Shown here piece after piece: positions 50,201-59,413 of a stretch of DNA of 64,000 nucleotides. The notes under the pieces were generated by a model that was not told the DNA's origin, made no database searches, and saw only the letters and a list, made by a program, of their open reading frames with translations. The first letter of the stretch is position 1; the number at the start of each line of letters is the position of its first letter. This DNA is from Devosia nanyangense (GTDB taxonomy: Bacteria; Pseudomonadota; Alphaproteobacteria; Rhizobiales; Devosiaceae), in assembly GCA_016213505.1 (NCBI GenBank), contig JACRAF010000006.1, forward strand, positions 1 through 64,000, read 5' to 3'. Made by a program: the position numbers and the translations under genes.

Positions 50201-51992
50201 CGAGGGCGTCGGCGAGGATCTGCGAATGGCCCTCGAGAGCATCGGAGATTTCGCGCGAGCGGTTGCCGATGACTTCGGTGATCTGCTTGGAACGCTGTCC
50301 CAGAGTCTCGATCATTTCGCGGGTGCGCTGCGAAACGATGTCGTTGAAGTGACCCGACTTCTCGTCGAGCGACATTTCGAGGACGTTGGCACGGGCGGCG
50401 AAGCTCGCATTGTGCTTTTCGAGCGCGGCAACGAGGTGGTCGCCCTTTTCGCCGACGACGCCGTCGAGCGCCTGCAGCCGAGTATCGATGACGACCGCGA
50501 TCTCGTCGAGCCGCGCGTCGAATTGGGTGAGGTTCTGCGAGCCGGCGCCCATCAGGGTGACGCGGGCGCGCTCGGTGGTGTCGTCGAGGGCGCCGCTGAG
50601 CTCGATCATCGCGGTCTGGAGTTTTGACTCCATCGAGTTGACCTGGATCGAGATCGACTCGTCGAGCTGCTTGGTGAGGCTGCCCATCAGGGTTTCGGCT
50701 TCGCGGGTGCGGGCCTGGATGTCGGACGAGATGCGGCTGCCGATCATATCGAGCGCCGACGAAACTTCATGGCCACGATCACGCAACTGGTCGAGCAGCG
50801 TGATGCCGCCCTGGCTCAGGAGCTTGGCGAGCGAGGAGGTGCGGTTCTCGATGGCTTCCGAGAGCGTCGTGGCGCGGCTGTCGAGCGCGTCGGTCAGCGA
50901 GGCGGTGCGGGCGTCGATCGCCGACGAGAATTCGATCGTGCGGTTCTCGAAGGCCTGCGAAATCGTGGAGGAGCGATCCTCGAGCGTGATGTTGAGGCGG
51001 CTGGCGCTGTCGTCGAGCGCCGAGAGGAGGTGGCTGGTGCGCTGATCGATCAGCGACACGAAGCTCTCGGTACGCTCGCCGAAGGCGCCGTTGAGTGAAT
51101 TGCCGGCGGTCTCGAGCGCCTTGGTGAGATTGCCGCCGGACTCGACGATGGTGCCGGCGATGCGCTGGGAAATCATGTCGAGGTCGAAGACGAGGCCGGT
51201 GTGGCTCTCGGTGATCGCCTCGCGGACGCGCTCGGTGTTGGTGATGACCGCTTCGCGCTGGCTCGCCAGTTCCTGGATCAGCGCGCGCATGCGCGATTCG
51301 TTGTCGGAATAGGTACGCTCGAGCGCGGTGACCTCGTTGTGGATCATCACTTCGAGTTCGCCGGCGCGGCTCAGGGCGCGCTCGAGGCCATCGCCCAGCG
51401 CGTTGACCTCGCGGCGCACGGCCTGGCCGACCGAGGCGACCTTTTCGGACGCGGTGGTTTCGGGTTCGGCGAGGCGGATCGCAGCGTGCGTCACGGCGGT
51501 CGCCGCGTTGCGCAGGTCCTGGGCGCGGCGGATCAGCGTCGAGATGGCGAAAAAGCCCAGCACCGGAATCACGGCGAGGGCGACGAGGCCGATGAAATCG
51601 TTGGAGCCGAAGAAAGACGGGGTGCCGAAATCCTTGCCGTTGCGGATCAGGCCGACGGCGACGATGCCGACGACCCAGGCGGCGGCGACGAGCACCGCGA
51701 CCATGGTCGGGCCCTGGTTCGATTTCGACTGCAGACCATAGAGAATGCGCGAGCCCTGGAAGCGGTCGTCATTGGCGACGGAGCCCGAGAGGGCGGCCTG
51801 CTTGTCGTTGACGCGGGCACGATCGGAGCGGCCAGTGCCGGACCGCGGCATGGCCATCGGCTCGGGCTGATCCTGCGGTTCGGGGGCCGACGAGGGGCCG
51901 CCGAACACGGAGTCTTTGAGCGCATCCTCAACTGCCGAGAAGGCAAGGCTTGCGGGGTCGCTCTGCGTGCCGGTCGTGGATTTCTTCGCCAT
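47229..51992 (-). CDS. GPR/RgsE-like giant polar-growth coiled-coil membrane protein (1587 aa)
   Basis: A 1587-residue protein. Residues 1-95 are disordered and acidic. Two membrane helices lie near 97-117 ([20 protein letters not shown]) and 132-154 (DFIGLVALAVIPVLGFFAIS). From about 160 to 1400 there is a very long helical region of 11-residue repeats, for example IDARTASLTDA then LDSRATTLSEA, and later VVANQTDNFTN then VVANQTDSLAS. It would give a long periplasmic or cytoplasmic rod. A Pro/Ala-rich linker and a helical C-terminal domain (from about 1480) end the protein. The architecture fits the Growth Pole Ring protein of Agrobacterium (RgsE in Sinorhizobium), which organises polar growth. 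A CtrA site lies upstream. Confidence 0.8.
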   Translation of the reverse strand: MAKKSTTGTQSDPASLAFSAVEDALKDSVFGGPSSAPEPQDQPEPMAMPRSGTGRSDRARVNDKQAALSGSVANDDRFQGSRILYGLQSKSNQGPTMVAVLVAAAWVVGIVAVGLIRNGKDFGTPSFFGSNDFIGLVALAVIPVLGFFAISTLIRRAQDLRNAATAVTHAAIRLAEPETTASEKVASVGQAVRREVNALGDGLERALSRAGELEVMIHNEVTALERTYSDNESRMRALIQELASQREAVITNTERVREAITESHTGLVFDLDMISQRIAGTIVESGGNLTKALETAGNSLNGAFGERTESFVSLIDQRTSHLLSALDDSASRLNITLEDRSSTISQAFENRTIEFSSAIDARTASLTDALDSRATTLSEAIENRTSSLAKLLSQGGITLLDQLRDRGHEVSSALDMIGSRISSDIQARTREAETLMGSLTKQLDESISIQVNSMESKLQTAMIELSGALDDTTERARVTLMGAGSQNLTQFDARLDEIAVVIDTRLQALDGVVGEKGDHLVAALEKHNASFAARANVLEMSLDEKSGHFNDIVSQRTREMIETLGQRSKQITEVIGNRSREISDALEGHSQILADALDGRTQALNDTLSTRTGELSETLLGRATEINEILSGRTTLLDNSLVQHVSQIASTMDTRLESVDGTLQQHTNALAAALDQRTQLLASTVGTRSSELSEALNTRTQQLAEVLGSHTAAIAGAIGDRTMELARTIDAQGTAARDKIDASLRSVTDIMADRATSVSALIASKVGEVNDNLGRGVDNAIIRLADAESGVTARIDGAAATVGDSARKAADIIETGVNSARKAITDMVDQRLGTLPEAITARADITAERLASLNTAINTALVQSMADLEAGADRIEETISKRIVEATANITLDVAETADRMDTHVRQAMEQITGASNIIDQLISVKAVAAADAIETRVSALNRSVTEQTDNLAAIVSRQADTITSVVANQTDNFTNVVANQTDSLASVVTAQTNSLASVVASQTENLAAAVARQSNDLTAAVGAQVDTLASIVGERSQQLAQMLSSHGNILQEALGASASEAERLMSATSGRILTDANEALGRLNESNVMLQRVLESANGNLVQLETSVAGQTAAYAASVRDAVGSTEDAGRLVAEQVNALQATVRSMIDEFGSLLGNLNTEVHAIDQSAASLNQAGSQSLEQLEERRSAMDALAQSFTTRADEIDERMRGFAQTIATAVNETERRLLDARAQMESILSTTGGQVETALSSATEQVSGALSSTSSDVAAQLVQFREAAGSETEKASDVLRQTQATMILEMQQALEEATRRFNETAAAMRETAKDVGTELEATRSELARGVMELPEETRTSAAAMRRVVAEQIEALSELNAIVRAQSATHDLSERRPPAPRAEAPVRAEPARPAPRQEPARVVEPPRPAAAQPAPRAAAVAEAPAPRAAAPVAETAKPAAKSEEAGGGWLRDVLRNANTPAAAPAPQQNLTALTDEIARSIDPAGLGEAWQRYQAGEQNVFSRRIYTLTGQSTYDEVKRRLQRDVDFAKNAAAYMSEFEQLLQRSAGGADPVGETRAILTSDRGKVYTMLAHASGRLG

Positions 51993-52337
51993 ACTCTTTA
52001 CAACTCTCGCGTCGATCGATTGCGACAAAGGCGGTCGTACGAGTTGTCATGGACCGGGCCCCCTTTCGGGTTTCCCGACCATTTGGGTAAAAAGCGAATC
52101 AAATGCCCCGCCCAGACCCCAACCCCACGCCGCCGCGCGTCGGATTGCCTCAGGTATACATTCAATTTGAGGCAAACCGACCGGTTTCTTAAGCAAAGGT
52201 TAATTTGGGGCGGATTGGTGGCGGGTTACCATATTGGAGAGAGTGCGACAGGCCCGCTTAAGAGGCTGTTCATCCGGCCGGCCTAGGGTCTCGAGGCAAG
52301 CCGGACTGGCATGCTGTACGACGTGCGTGAGGCCAAA
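51993..52337. other. Divergent intergenic region (345 bases) between the GPR-like and Hpt genes
   Basis: No gene is supported here. The region is AT-richer than its neighbours. It contains a full CtrA site (52189-52203) and an inverted repeat TTGCCTCA/TGAGGCAA (52145-52152 and 52168-52175, 15-base spacing). A run CCCCAACCCCACGCCG lies near 52120. Promoters for both divergent genes must be here, but no -10/-35 pair is convincing by eye. Confidence 0.7.
52189..52203. promoter_or_regulatory. Consensus CtrA binding site (TTAA-N7-TTAA)
   Basis: TTAA-GCAAAGG-TTAA matches the full palindromic CtrA box exactly. CtrA is the master cell-cycle response regulator of alphaproteobacteria. The site lies about 200 bases from the GPR-like start and 135 bases from the Hpt start. 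No other full site was noticed in the window. Confidence 0.7.
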
Positions 52338-53106
<769 letters not shown>

Positions 53107-53208
53107 CGTTCCGGTTCCAATGCCGGCGACGGACGAGGAACAGTTTGGCGGCGCAGACCCATCGATGCCGTGGCACGTTCCACGCGCATGGCTGCTAGGG
53201 AAAAATAA

Positions 53209-53259
53209 AAGCTATTGGATTTCAATAGCTTGTGCAAAATCCCAAATGTCGACTATAGG
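53209..53259 (+). promoter_or_regulatory. Promoter region with perfect palindrome ahead of the cysteine operon
   Basis: AAGCTATTG-GATTT-CAATAGCTT (53209-53231) is a perfect inverted repeat with 9-base arms in a short AT-rich island. The right arm runs into TTGTGC (53230-53235), a possible -35, with TATAGG (53254-53259) 18 bases on as -10. The position suits a regulator of sulfur assimilation. I cannot name the regulator. Confidence 0.6.
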
Positions 53260-53278
53260 TCCGCTCGAAAGGCTTCGA

Positions 53279-54631
53279 ATGGGTGAGCTCAACACATTCC
53301 CGGTTAGCTACAGAGTCGAGGGTCAGCGCATCGTCATCGTCGGCGGTGGAGAAGACGCCCTCAACAAGGCTCGGCTGGTTGTTAAGACGACTGCTTCAGT
53401 CGTCATTATTTCCCGGAAAATCGAAGCCGATTTCAGCACTCTGGCCGTGACATTGGCCGAGCGGCCGTTCGAGGCGCGCGATCTCGACAACGTCGCCCTC
53501 CTCTTCGTCGCCGAGTCGGGGCCGGACGGCGCGGCGGCTCAGGCCGAGGCTCGGGCGCGGAAGATTCCGGTCAATGTCGTCGACGTTCCCGAGGCCTGCG
53601 ATTTCTATACGCCGTCGATCATCGACCGCGCCCCGCTGACGGTCGCGGTGTCGACCGAGGGCGATGCGCCGGTCCTGGCGCGGCTGGTGCGGGCCAGGAT
53701 CGAGGCACTGCTGTCGCCGGAGCTGGGGCCGCTGGCGCGGCTCGCCGGATCGTTGCGCGCGCGGGTGGCGGCGACGCTGACCAAGCTGCAGGCGCGGCGG
53801 TTCTACGAGGAACTGCTGACCACGACCGAGCCGGACGTCGAAACGCTGATCGAGGCGCATGCGTCCGAAAATGCCGGCGAGGTCTGGCTGATCGGGGCCG
53901 GGCCGGGGGCCGAGGATCTGCTGACGCTGCGCGCCCAGCGGCTGCTGCAGGCGGCGGACGTGATCGTCCACGACCAATTGGTGCCCGACGCCGTCGTCGA
54001 GATGGGCCGGCGCGACGCCGAGCGCATTCCGGTGGGCAAGAAGAAGGGCCACCACTCCTTCACCCAGGCGCAGATCAATGCGCTCTTGGTGCGGCTGGCC
54101 AAACAGGGCAAGCGCGTGGCGCGGCTCAAATCGGGCGACCCGATGGTGTTCGGCCGCGCTGGCGAAGAGCTGACGGCGCTGCGCAAAGCCGGCATCGCTT
54201 ACCGTATCGTCCCCGGGATCAGCGCGGCCCTGGCCGCGGCGGCCGATACGGCGACTCCGGTGACGCTGCGCAAGGTCTCGACCGGCCTGATCTTCGCCAC
54301 CGCGCACGGTGCCGATGATGGCGAACTGGATCACTGGGCGGCCCTCGCGTCGTCCGGGCTGACGCTGGCACTCTACATGGGCAAATCGATCGCCGCGACG
54401 ACGGCGGGCCGGCTGCTCGGCCGCGGCATGAACCCTTCGTTACCCATCGGCATCGTCGTCAACGCCGGCCGCAGGAATCGTTCATTCCACCGCGGCACAT
54501 TGGGCGCGCTGGCGTCGGGCGCCCTCGAGATGGCGAACGGCCCGGCGATCATCTTCGTCGGCGAGACGGTGGCCCATGGCGATTGGGCCGACGCACCGGC
54601 GATTACGTGGAAGAAGGTCATGGTGGCGTGA
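53279..54631 (+). CDS. cysG: Siroheme synthase CysG (precorrin-2 dehydrogenase/ferrochelatase plus uroporphyrinogen methyltransferase)
   Basis: A 450-residue protein with two parts. Residues about 1-200 are the SirC domain: GQRIVIVGGGEDALNKARLV and FEARDLDNVALLFVAESG, and DFYTPSIIDRAPLTVAVSTE. Residues from about 205 are the SUMT domain: VWLIGAGPGAEDLLTLRAQR, LLQAADVIVHDQLVPDAVVE, VARLKSGDPMVFGRAGEELT, YRIVPGISAALAAAADTATP and FATAHGADDGELDHWAALA. It makes siroheme, the cofactor of CysI two genes downstream. The start MGELNTF was chosen because AAAGG precedes it and family N termini agree. It overlaps the next gene by one base. Confidence 0.94.
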   Translation: MGELNTFPVSYRVEGQRIVIVGGGEDALNKARLVVKTTASVVIISRKIEADFSTLAVTLAERPFEARDLDNVALLFVAESGPDGAAAQAEARARKIPVNVVDVPEACDFYTPSIIDRAPLTVAVSTEGDAPVLARLVRARIEALLSPELGPLARLAGSLRARVAATLTKLQARRFYEELLTTTEPDVETLIEAHASENAGEVWLIGAGPGAEDLLTLRAQRLLQAADVIVHDQLVPDAVVEMGRRDAERIPVGKKKGHHSFTQAQINALLVRLAKQGKRVARLKSGDPMVFGRAGEELTALRKAGIAYRIVPGISAALAAAADTATPVTLRKVSTGLIFATAHGADDGELDHWAALASSGLTLALYMGKSIAATTAGRLLGRGMNPSLPIGIVVNAGRRNRSFHRGTLGALASGALEMANGPAIIFVGETVAHGDWADAPAITWKKVMVA

Positions 54632-54936
54632 TGGAAATCCTCACCGGCAACGAGTTGATGAGCGGCGCCACGGTCTACCTCGACCGCGACGGCAACTGGG
54701 TCGAGGACCTGCAGCGGGCCCGCGTCTTCCTCAAGGAAGAGACGGAAGTGCGCGACGCCGCCATCGCTGCGACCAAGAAGACGCTGCGCATCAACAGCCT
54801 CGAGATCGAGGCGGTGACGCTGCGCGACGGGCTGATCCTTCCCGATCGCATCCGCGAGCGCATCCGTGCCGACGGCCCGACCGCGCCGCGCTTCGATCGG
54901 CAGCATCTCGACAGGGACGGTCATGTATCGATATGA
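54631..54936 (+). CDS. DUF2849 protein of the sulfite-reduction operon
   Basis: A 101-residue protein. MEILTGNELMSGATVYLDRD (small beta start), WVEDLQRARVFLKEETEVRD and AAIAATKKTLRINSLEIEAV are the DUF2849 pattern. Homologues lie between cysG and cysI in many alphaproteobacteria and are suspected to help sulfite reductase, but the function is unproven. The ATG overlaps the cysG stop by one base (TGATG), and the stop lies 14 bases inside cysI, so it is firmly inside the operon. Confidence 0.88.
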   Translation: MEILTGNELMSGATVYLDRDGNWVEDLQRARVFLKEETEVRDAAIAATKKTLRINSLEIEAVTLRDGLILPDRIRERIRADGPTAPRFDRQHLDRDGHVSI

Positions 54937-56578
54937 CGAGTTCGACGCGGCGTTCGTGCGCGAGCGCACCGCGCAGTTCAGCGACCAGGTGAACCGCCGG
55001 CTCGCCGGCGAGATCAACGAGGACCAGTTCCGGCCGCTCAGGCTGATGAACGGGCTCTACCTGCAGCTGCATGCCTATATGCTGCGGATCGCCGTTCCAT
55101 ATGGCACGCTGGCGTCGCGGCAGTTGCGCATGCTGGCGCATATCGCCCGCAAATATGACCGTGGCTACGGCCATTTCACCACGCGGCAGAACATCCAGTT
55201 CAACTGGCCGAAGCTGCGCGATATTCCCGAGATCCTCGCCGATCTCGCCTCGGTCGAAATGCACGCCATCCAGACCTCGGGCAACTGCATCCGCAATATC
55301 ACGACGGACCAGTTCGCAGGCGCCGCGGCCGACGAGATCGTCGACCCCCGACCGGTGGCGGAAATTCTGCGCCAGTGGTCGAGCCTCCATCCGGAGTTCT
55401 CGTACCTGCCGCGGAAATTCAAGATCGCCATGAGCGGCGGGCCGCACGACCGTGCGGCGATCCGCTTCCACGATATCGGGCTGCAGGCCAAGGTCGACGA
55501 CCGCGGCATTGTCGGCTGGGAGGTCTGGGTCGGTGGTGGCCTCGGGCGCACGCCGATGATCGCCAAGCGGATCAACGAGTACGTGCCCAACGAGCACCTG
55601 CTCGCCTATCTCGAGAGCATTCTGCGGGTCTACAACCGCTATGGCCGGCGCGACAACAAGTACAAGGCGCGGATCAAGATCCTGGTGCACGAGACCGGCA
55701 TCGACAAGATCCGCGACGAGGTTGCCGAGGAGTTCCGCGCCATCGCCAATGGCGTGCTGACCTTGCCGCAGGCCGAGGTCGACCGGATCGGCGCCTACTT
55801 TGCAGCGCCCGAGTTCGAGCGGGTGAATGCCACGGTGGATGTGGCGAAGGAGAGGATTGCCGAGCCGGCCTATGGCGAGTGGCTGGACCGGAACCTGCAT
55901 CCGCACCGCCAGCCGGGATATGCCTCAGTCACGATCTCCCTCAAGCCGATCGGCGGCGCGCCCGGCGACGCCACGGCCGAACAAATGGAGGCGGTCGCCG
56001 ATCTCGCCGAGCGCTACTCGTTCGACGAGCTCCGGGTGACGCACGAACAGAACCTCGTTCTACCGCACGTGCGGGTCAGCGATTTGCGCGAGGTCTACGA
56101 CGCGCTGGTTGAGGCCAGGCTCGCCACCGGTAATGCCGGGCTGATCACCGACATGATCACCTGCCCGGGGATGGATTTCTGCGCGCTCGCCACCGCCCGG
56201 TCGATCCCGATCGCGCAGGAAATCTCGCGCAAGTTCTCGGCCCCCGAGCGGCAGAAGGAAATCGGCGACCTCAAGATCAAGATTTCGGGCTGCATCAATG
56301 CCTGCGGTCACCACCATGTCGGCCACATCGGTATTCTCGGGCTCGAGAAGAAGGGTGTCGAGAACTACCAGATCACCATCGGCGGCAACGCCACCGAGGA
56401 CGCCTCGGTCGGCGATACGCTGGGGCATGGATTTGCCGCCGAGGAGGTGCCCGACGCCATCGAGCGGCTGATCGACACCTACATCGCCCGGCGCGAGACC
56501 CCCGACGAGCCGTTCATCGCGGCGTTCAAGCGGCTCGGCGAAGCGCCGTTCAAGGAGGCGCTCTATGGCAATGGCTAG
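54923..56578 (+). CDS. cysI: Assimilatory sulfite reductase hemoprotein (ferredoxin-linked type)
   Basis: A 551-residue siroheme- and [4Fe-4S]-protein that reduces sulfite to sulfide with six electrons. RKYDRGYGHFTTRQNIQFNW is the substrate/siroheme region of the first half, and the second repeat is RYSFDELRVTHEQNLVLPHV. The cluster ligands are Cys414, Cys420, Cys457 and Cys461 in TCPGMDFCALATARS and ISGCINACGHHHVGH. No cysJ flavoprotein is near, so electrons probably come from ferredoxin by way of the ferredoxin-NADP reductase downstream. The start overlaps the previous gene by 14 bases, and the end overlaps cysH by 14. Confidence 0.94.
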   Translation: MYRYDEFDAAFVRERTAQFSDQVNRRLAGEINEDQFRPLRLMNGLYLQLHAYMLRIAVPYGTLASRQLRMLAHIARKYDRGYGHFTTRQNIQFNWPKLRDIPEILADLASVEMHAIQTSGNCIRNITTDQFAGAAADEIVDPRPVAEILRQWSSLHPEFSYLPRKFKIAMSGGPHDRAAIRFHDIGLQAKVDDRGIVGWEVWVGGGLGRTPMIAKRINEYVPNEHLLAYLESILRVYNRYGRRDNKYKARIKILVHETGIDKIRDEVAEEFRAIANGVLTLPQAEVDRIGAYFAAPEFERVNATVDVAKERIAEPAYGEWLDRNLHPHRQPGYASVTISLKPIGGAPGDATAEQMEAVADLAERYSFDELRVTHEQNLVLPHVRVSDLREVYDALVEARLATGNAGLITDMITCPGMDFCALATARSIPIAQEISRKFSAPERQKEIGDLKIKISGCINACGHHHVGHIGILGLEKKGVENYQITIGGNATEDASVGDTLGHGFAAEEVPDAIERLIDTYIARRETPDEPFIAAFKRLGEAPFKEALYGNG

Positions 56579-57851
56579 TCTCGCCTTCGCCCCGCCCAAG
56601 CACGACAAGCTGCGGGCGCTGGGGATCATGGCGCTCAATGGCATGTTCGACGAGATGGACGGCGTCGCGGTGCTGCGCCAGGCGGTTGCCGATCTGCTGC
56701 CGGGCGACATCGCCATCGTTTCCTCGTTCGGCGCGGATTCCTCGGTGCTGCTGCATATGGTGGCGGAAGTCGACCGGGCATTGCCGGTGTATTTCCTCGA
56801 GACCGGCAAGCATTTTGCCGAGACGCTCGCTTATGTCGAGACTCTGAAGGCGCATCTCGGCCTCAGCAACATCCGCTGGCTCAGGCCCGACCCCAAGGAC
56901 ATCGCGCGCTTCGATCCGCGCGGCGACCTGTGGGAGACCGATCCGGACAGCTGCTGCCACATCCGCAAGACCGAGCCGCTCGATGCCGAGCTCACGGGCT
57001 ATGGCGGCTGGATCACCGGCAGGAAGCGCTACCAGACGTCCGAGCGTGGCGTGCTGCCGCATTTCGAGTTGACCAGCGACGACCGCATCAAGGTCAATCC
57101 GCTGGCGTATTTCTCGGACACCGACGTCAACGCCTACAAGGTCGCGCACGGGTTGCCCGAGCATCCGCTCTTCGCTAAGGGCTACAAGTCGATCGGCTGC
57201 GCCCCGTGCACGACGATCGTCGCCGAGGGCGAGGACCCGCGCGCCGGCCGCTGGCGCGGACTCAACAAGAAAGAGTGCGGCATTCATTTCGACTTCAACG
57301 GAGCGATCGCAAAGCCGGTGGCCACGGTGGAAAAAAACCTGTTCAGGGACGGCGCATTCATCGCCGATCCGTTCCGTGCCTGGAGCGAGGGCGACGATCT
57401 GGCGAGCGTCCGCTACACGCACATCCCGCTAAAACTGTTCCTCGAGAACCGCGACGCGGTGCTCGGCAATCCGCATCCCAACGGGCTGCTGGTGTCGCCC
57501 GGCGACCGGATCGAGGATGCGGCAGCGGACCTCGGCCGCTTCGCCTCGATCGCGGTCAGCTTCCCCGGCTTCAACGATGGGCGCGGCTATTCGACGGCGC
57601 GGCTTATCGCCGAGCGTTACCGGTATCAGGGCGAACTGCGGGCCGTCGGCGATGTGCTGATGGACCAGGTGCCGCTGATGCGGCGTTGCGGCATCACCGC
57701 GTTCGTGGTGACCCATGCGGCGACGCGGAAGGCGCTCGAGTCGGGTCATTTGACGACGGTCAATCTGTTCTACCAGCCGGTGGGTGTAACAGAGGTGCCG
57801 GTCGGTACCCGGCCGTTCCTGCGCAGGGCGGCCGAAGCCGAAACGGTCTAG
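56565..57851 (+). CDS. cysH: Adenylylsulfate reductase CysH fused to DUF934
   Basis: A 428-residue fusion. Residues 1-250 are CysH: IAIVSSFGADSSVLLHMVAE (P-loop), VYFLETGKHFAETLAYVETL, GGWITGRKRYQTSERGVLPH and the cysteines Cys130-Cys131 (DPDSCCHIRK) and Cys212/Cys215 (SIGCAPCTTI), which bind a [4Fe-4S] cluster in APS-type reductases. Catalytic Cys238 is in KKECGIHFD. Residues about 258-428 are DUF934: LFRDGAFIADPFRAWSEGDD, ISFP-like SFPGFNDGRGYSTARLIAER and MDQVPLMRRCGITAFVV. The two are normally separate neighbouring genes in this order. The reading frame is unbroken through the junction (PVATVEKNLFRDGAF), so it is a true fusion unless the sequence has an error there. Confidence 0.93.
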   Translation: MAMASLAFAPPKHDKLRALGIMALNGMFDEMDGVAVLRQAVADLLPGDIAIVSSFGADSSVLLHMVAEVDRALPVYFLETGKHFAETLAYVETLKAHLGLSNIRWLRPDPKDIARFDPRGDLWETDPDSCCHIRKTEPLDAELTGYGGWITGRKRYQTSERGVLPHFELTSDDRIKVNPLAYFSDTDVNAYKVAHGLPEHPLFAKGYKSIGCAPCTTIVAEGEDPRAGRWRGLNKKECGIHFDFNGAIAKPVATVEKNLFRDGAFIADPFRAWSEGDDLASVRYTHIPLKLFLENRDAVLGNPHPNGLLVSPGDRIEDAAADLGRFASIAVSFPGFNDGRGYSTARLIAERYRYQGELRAVGDVLMDQVPLMRRCGITAFVVTHAATRKALESGHLTTVNLFYQPVGVTEVPVGTRPFLRRAAEAETV

Positions 57852-57923
57852 AAGCTCCACATCCACCTGGGAGAGGGCGAGCGCCGGTGTGCGGCGTGCC
57901 GCCAAGCTGAACTGAGAGCGTGA

Positions 57924-58949
<1,026 letters not shown>

Positions 58950-58953
58950 TGAG

Positions 58954-59027
58954 GGCAGTCGGCAATCGGCAATCGGCAGTCGCGGTCGGTAGTACCTACG
59001 ACTGCCTACTGCCCACTGCCGACTGCC
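58954..59027. repeat. Nested inverted-repeat element between the reductase and ferredoxin genes
   Basis: GGCAGTCGGCA (58954-58964) and TGCCGACTGCC (59017-59027) are a perfect 11-bp pair. Inside, GCAGTC and GACTGC flank GGTAG-TA-CCTAC, giving a long compound hairpin. GGCAATCGGCAATCGGCAGTCG also contains short tandem repeats. The style resembles interspersed palindromic repeats of rhizobia. It lies within the likely transcript of the two genes. Confidence 0.7.
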
Positions 59028-59040
59028 GGGTCATTCTCCA

Positions 59041-59373
59041 ATGAAGATCGTCGTCACCGACCAGGCGGGCGAGTCGCACGAGCTCGAGGGGCTCGATGGC
59101 TGGCGGGTCATGGAGGTGATCCGCGACTGGGGGCTCAACATCAAGGCCGAGTGCGGCGGCTCGTGCACCTGCGCGACCTGCCATGTGTGGGTGGACCCCG
59201 AGTGGTTCGACAGGCTTCCCGCCATGGAGGATTGCGAGGAGGACCTGATCTTCTCGACGCTCGACCAGAAACCGACCTCGCGATTGAGCTGCCAGATCAT
59301 CCTCAGCGACGCGCTCGACGGGCTGAAGCTGACGCTGACCCCGAGCGCGGCGAAGGACTCGGTGCCGGCCTAG
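59041..59373 (+). CDS. [2Fe-2S] ferredoxin, adrenodoxin type (partner of reductase)
   Basis: A 110-residue ferredoxin. Cluster cysteines are Cys38, Cys44, Cys47 and Cys84 (C-x5-C-x2-C-x36-C) in IKAECGGSCTCATCHVWVDP and SRLSCQII. It shares nearly the same plan as the ferredoxin at 52786 and differs in the loop around DRLPAMEDCEED, which has an extra cysteine (Cys65). Being right after the ferredoxin-NADP reductase, it is the likely electron carrier to CysI. Its stop is followed by a convergent ycjF gene 40 bases on. Confidence 0.92.
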   Translation: MKIVVTDQAGESHELEGLDGWRVMEVIRDWGLNIKAECGGSCTCATCHVWVDPEWFDRLPAMEDCEEDLIFSTLDQKPTSRLSCQIILSDALDGLKLTLTPSAAKDSVPA

Positions 59374-59413
59374 CAGCACGGCCACTCACGCCGAGGACCG
59401 AGACGGCGACCGC

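Noticed and set aside
48501-50627. Long open frame of about 700 codons antisense to the GPR-like gene
   Set aside because: It mirrors the repeat-rich, GC-rich coding strand. Its translation is of low complexity (Gly, Asp, Arg, Val rich) without family motifs, and the sense strand has a far better protein.
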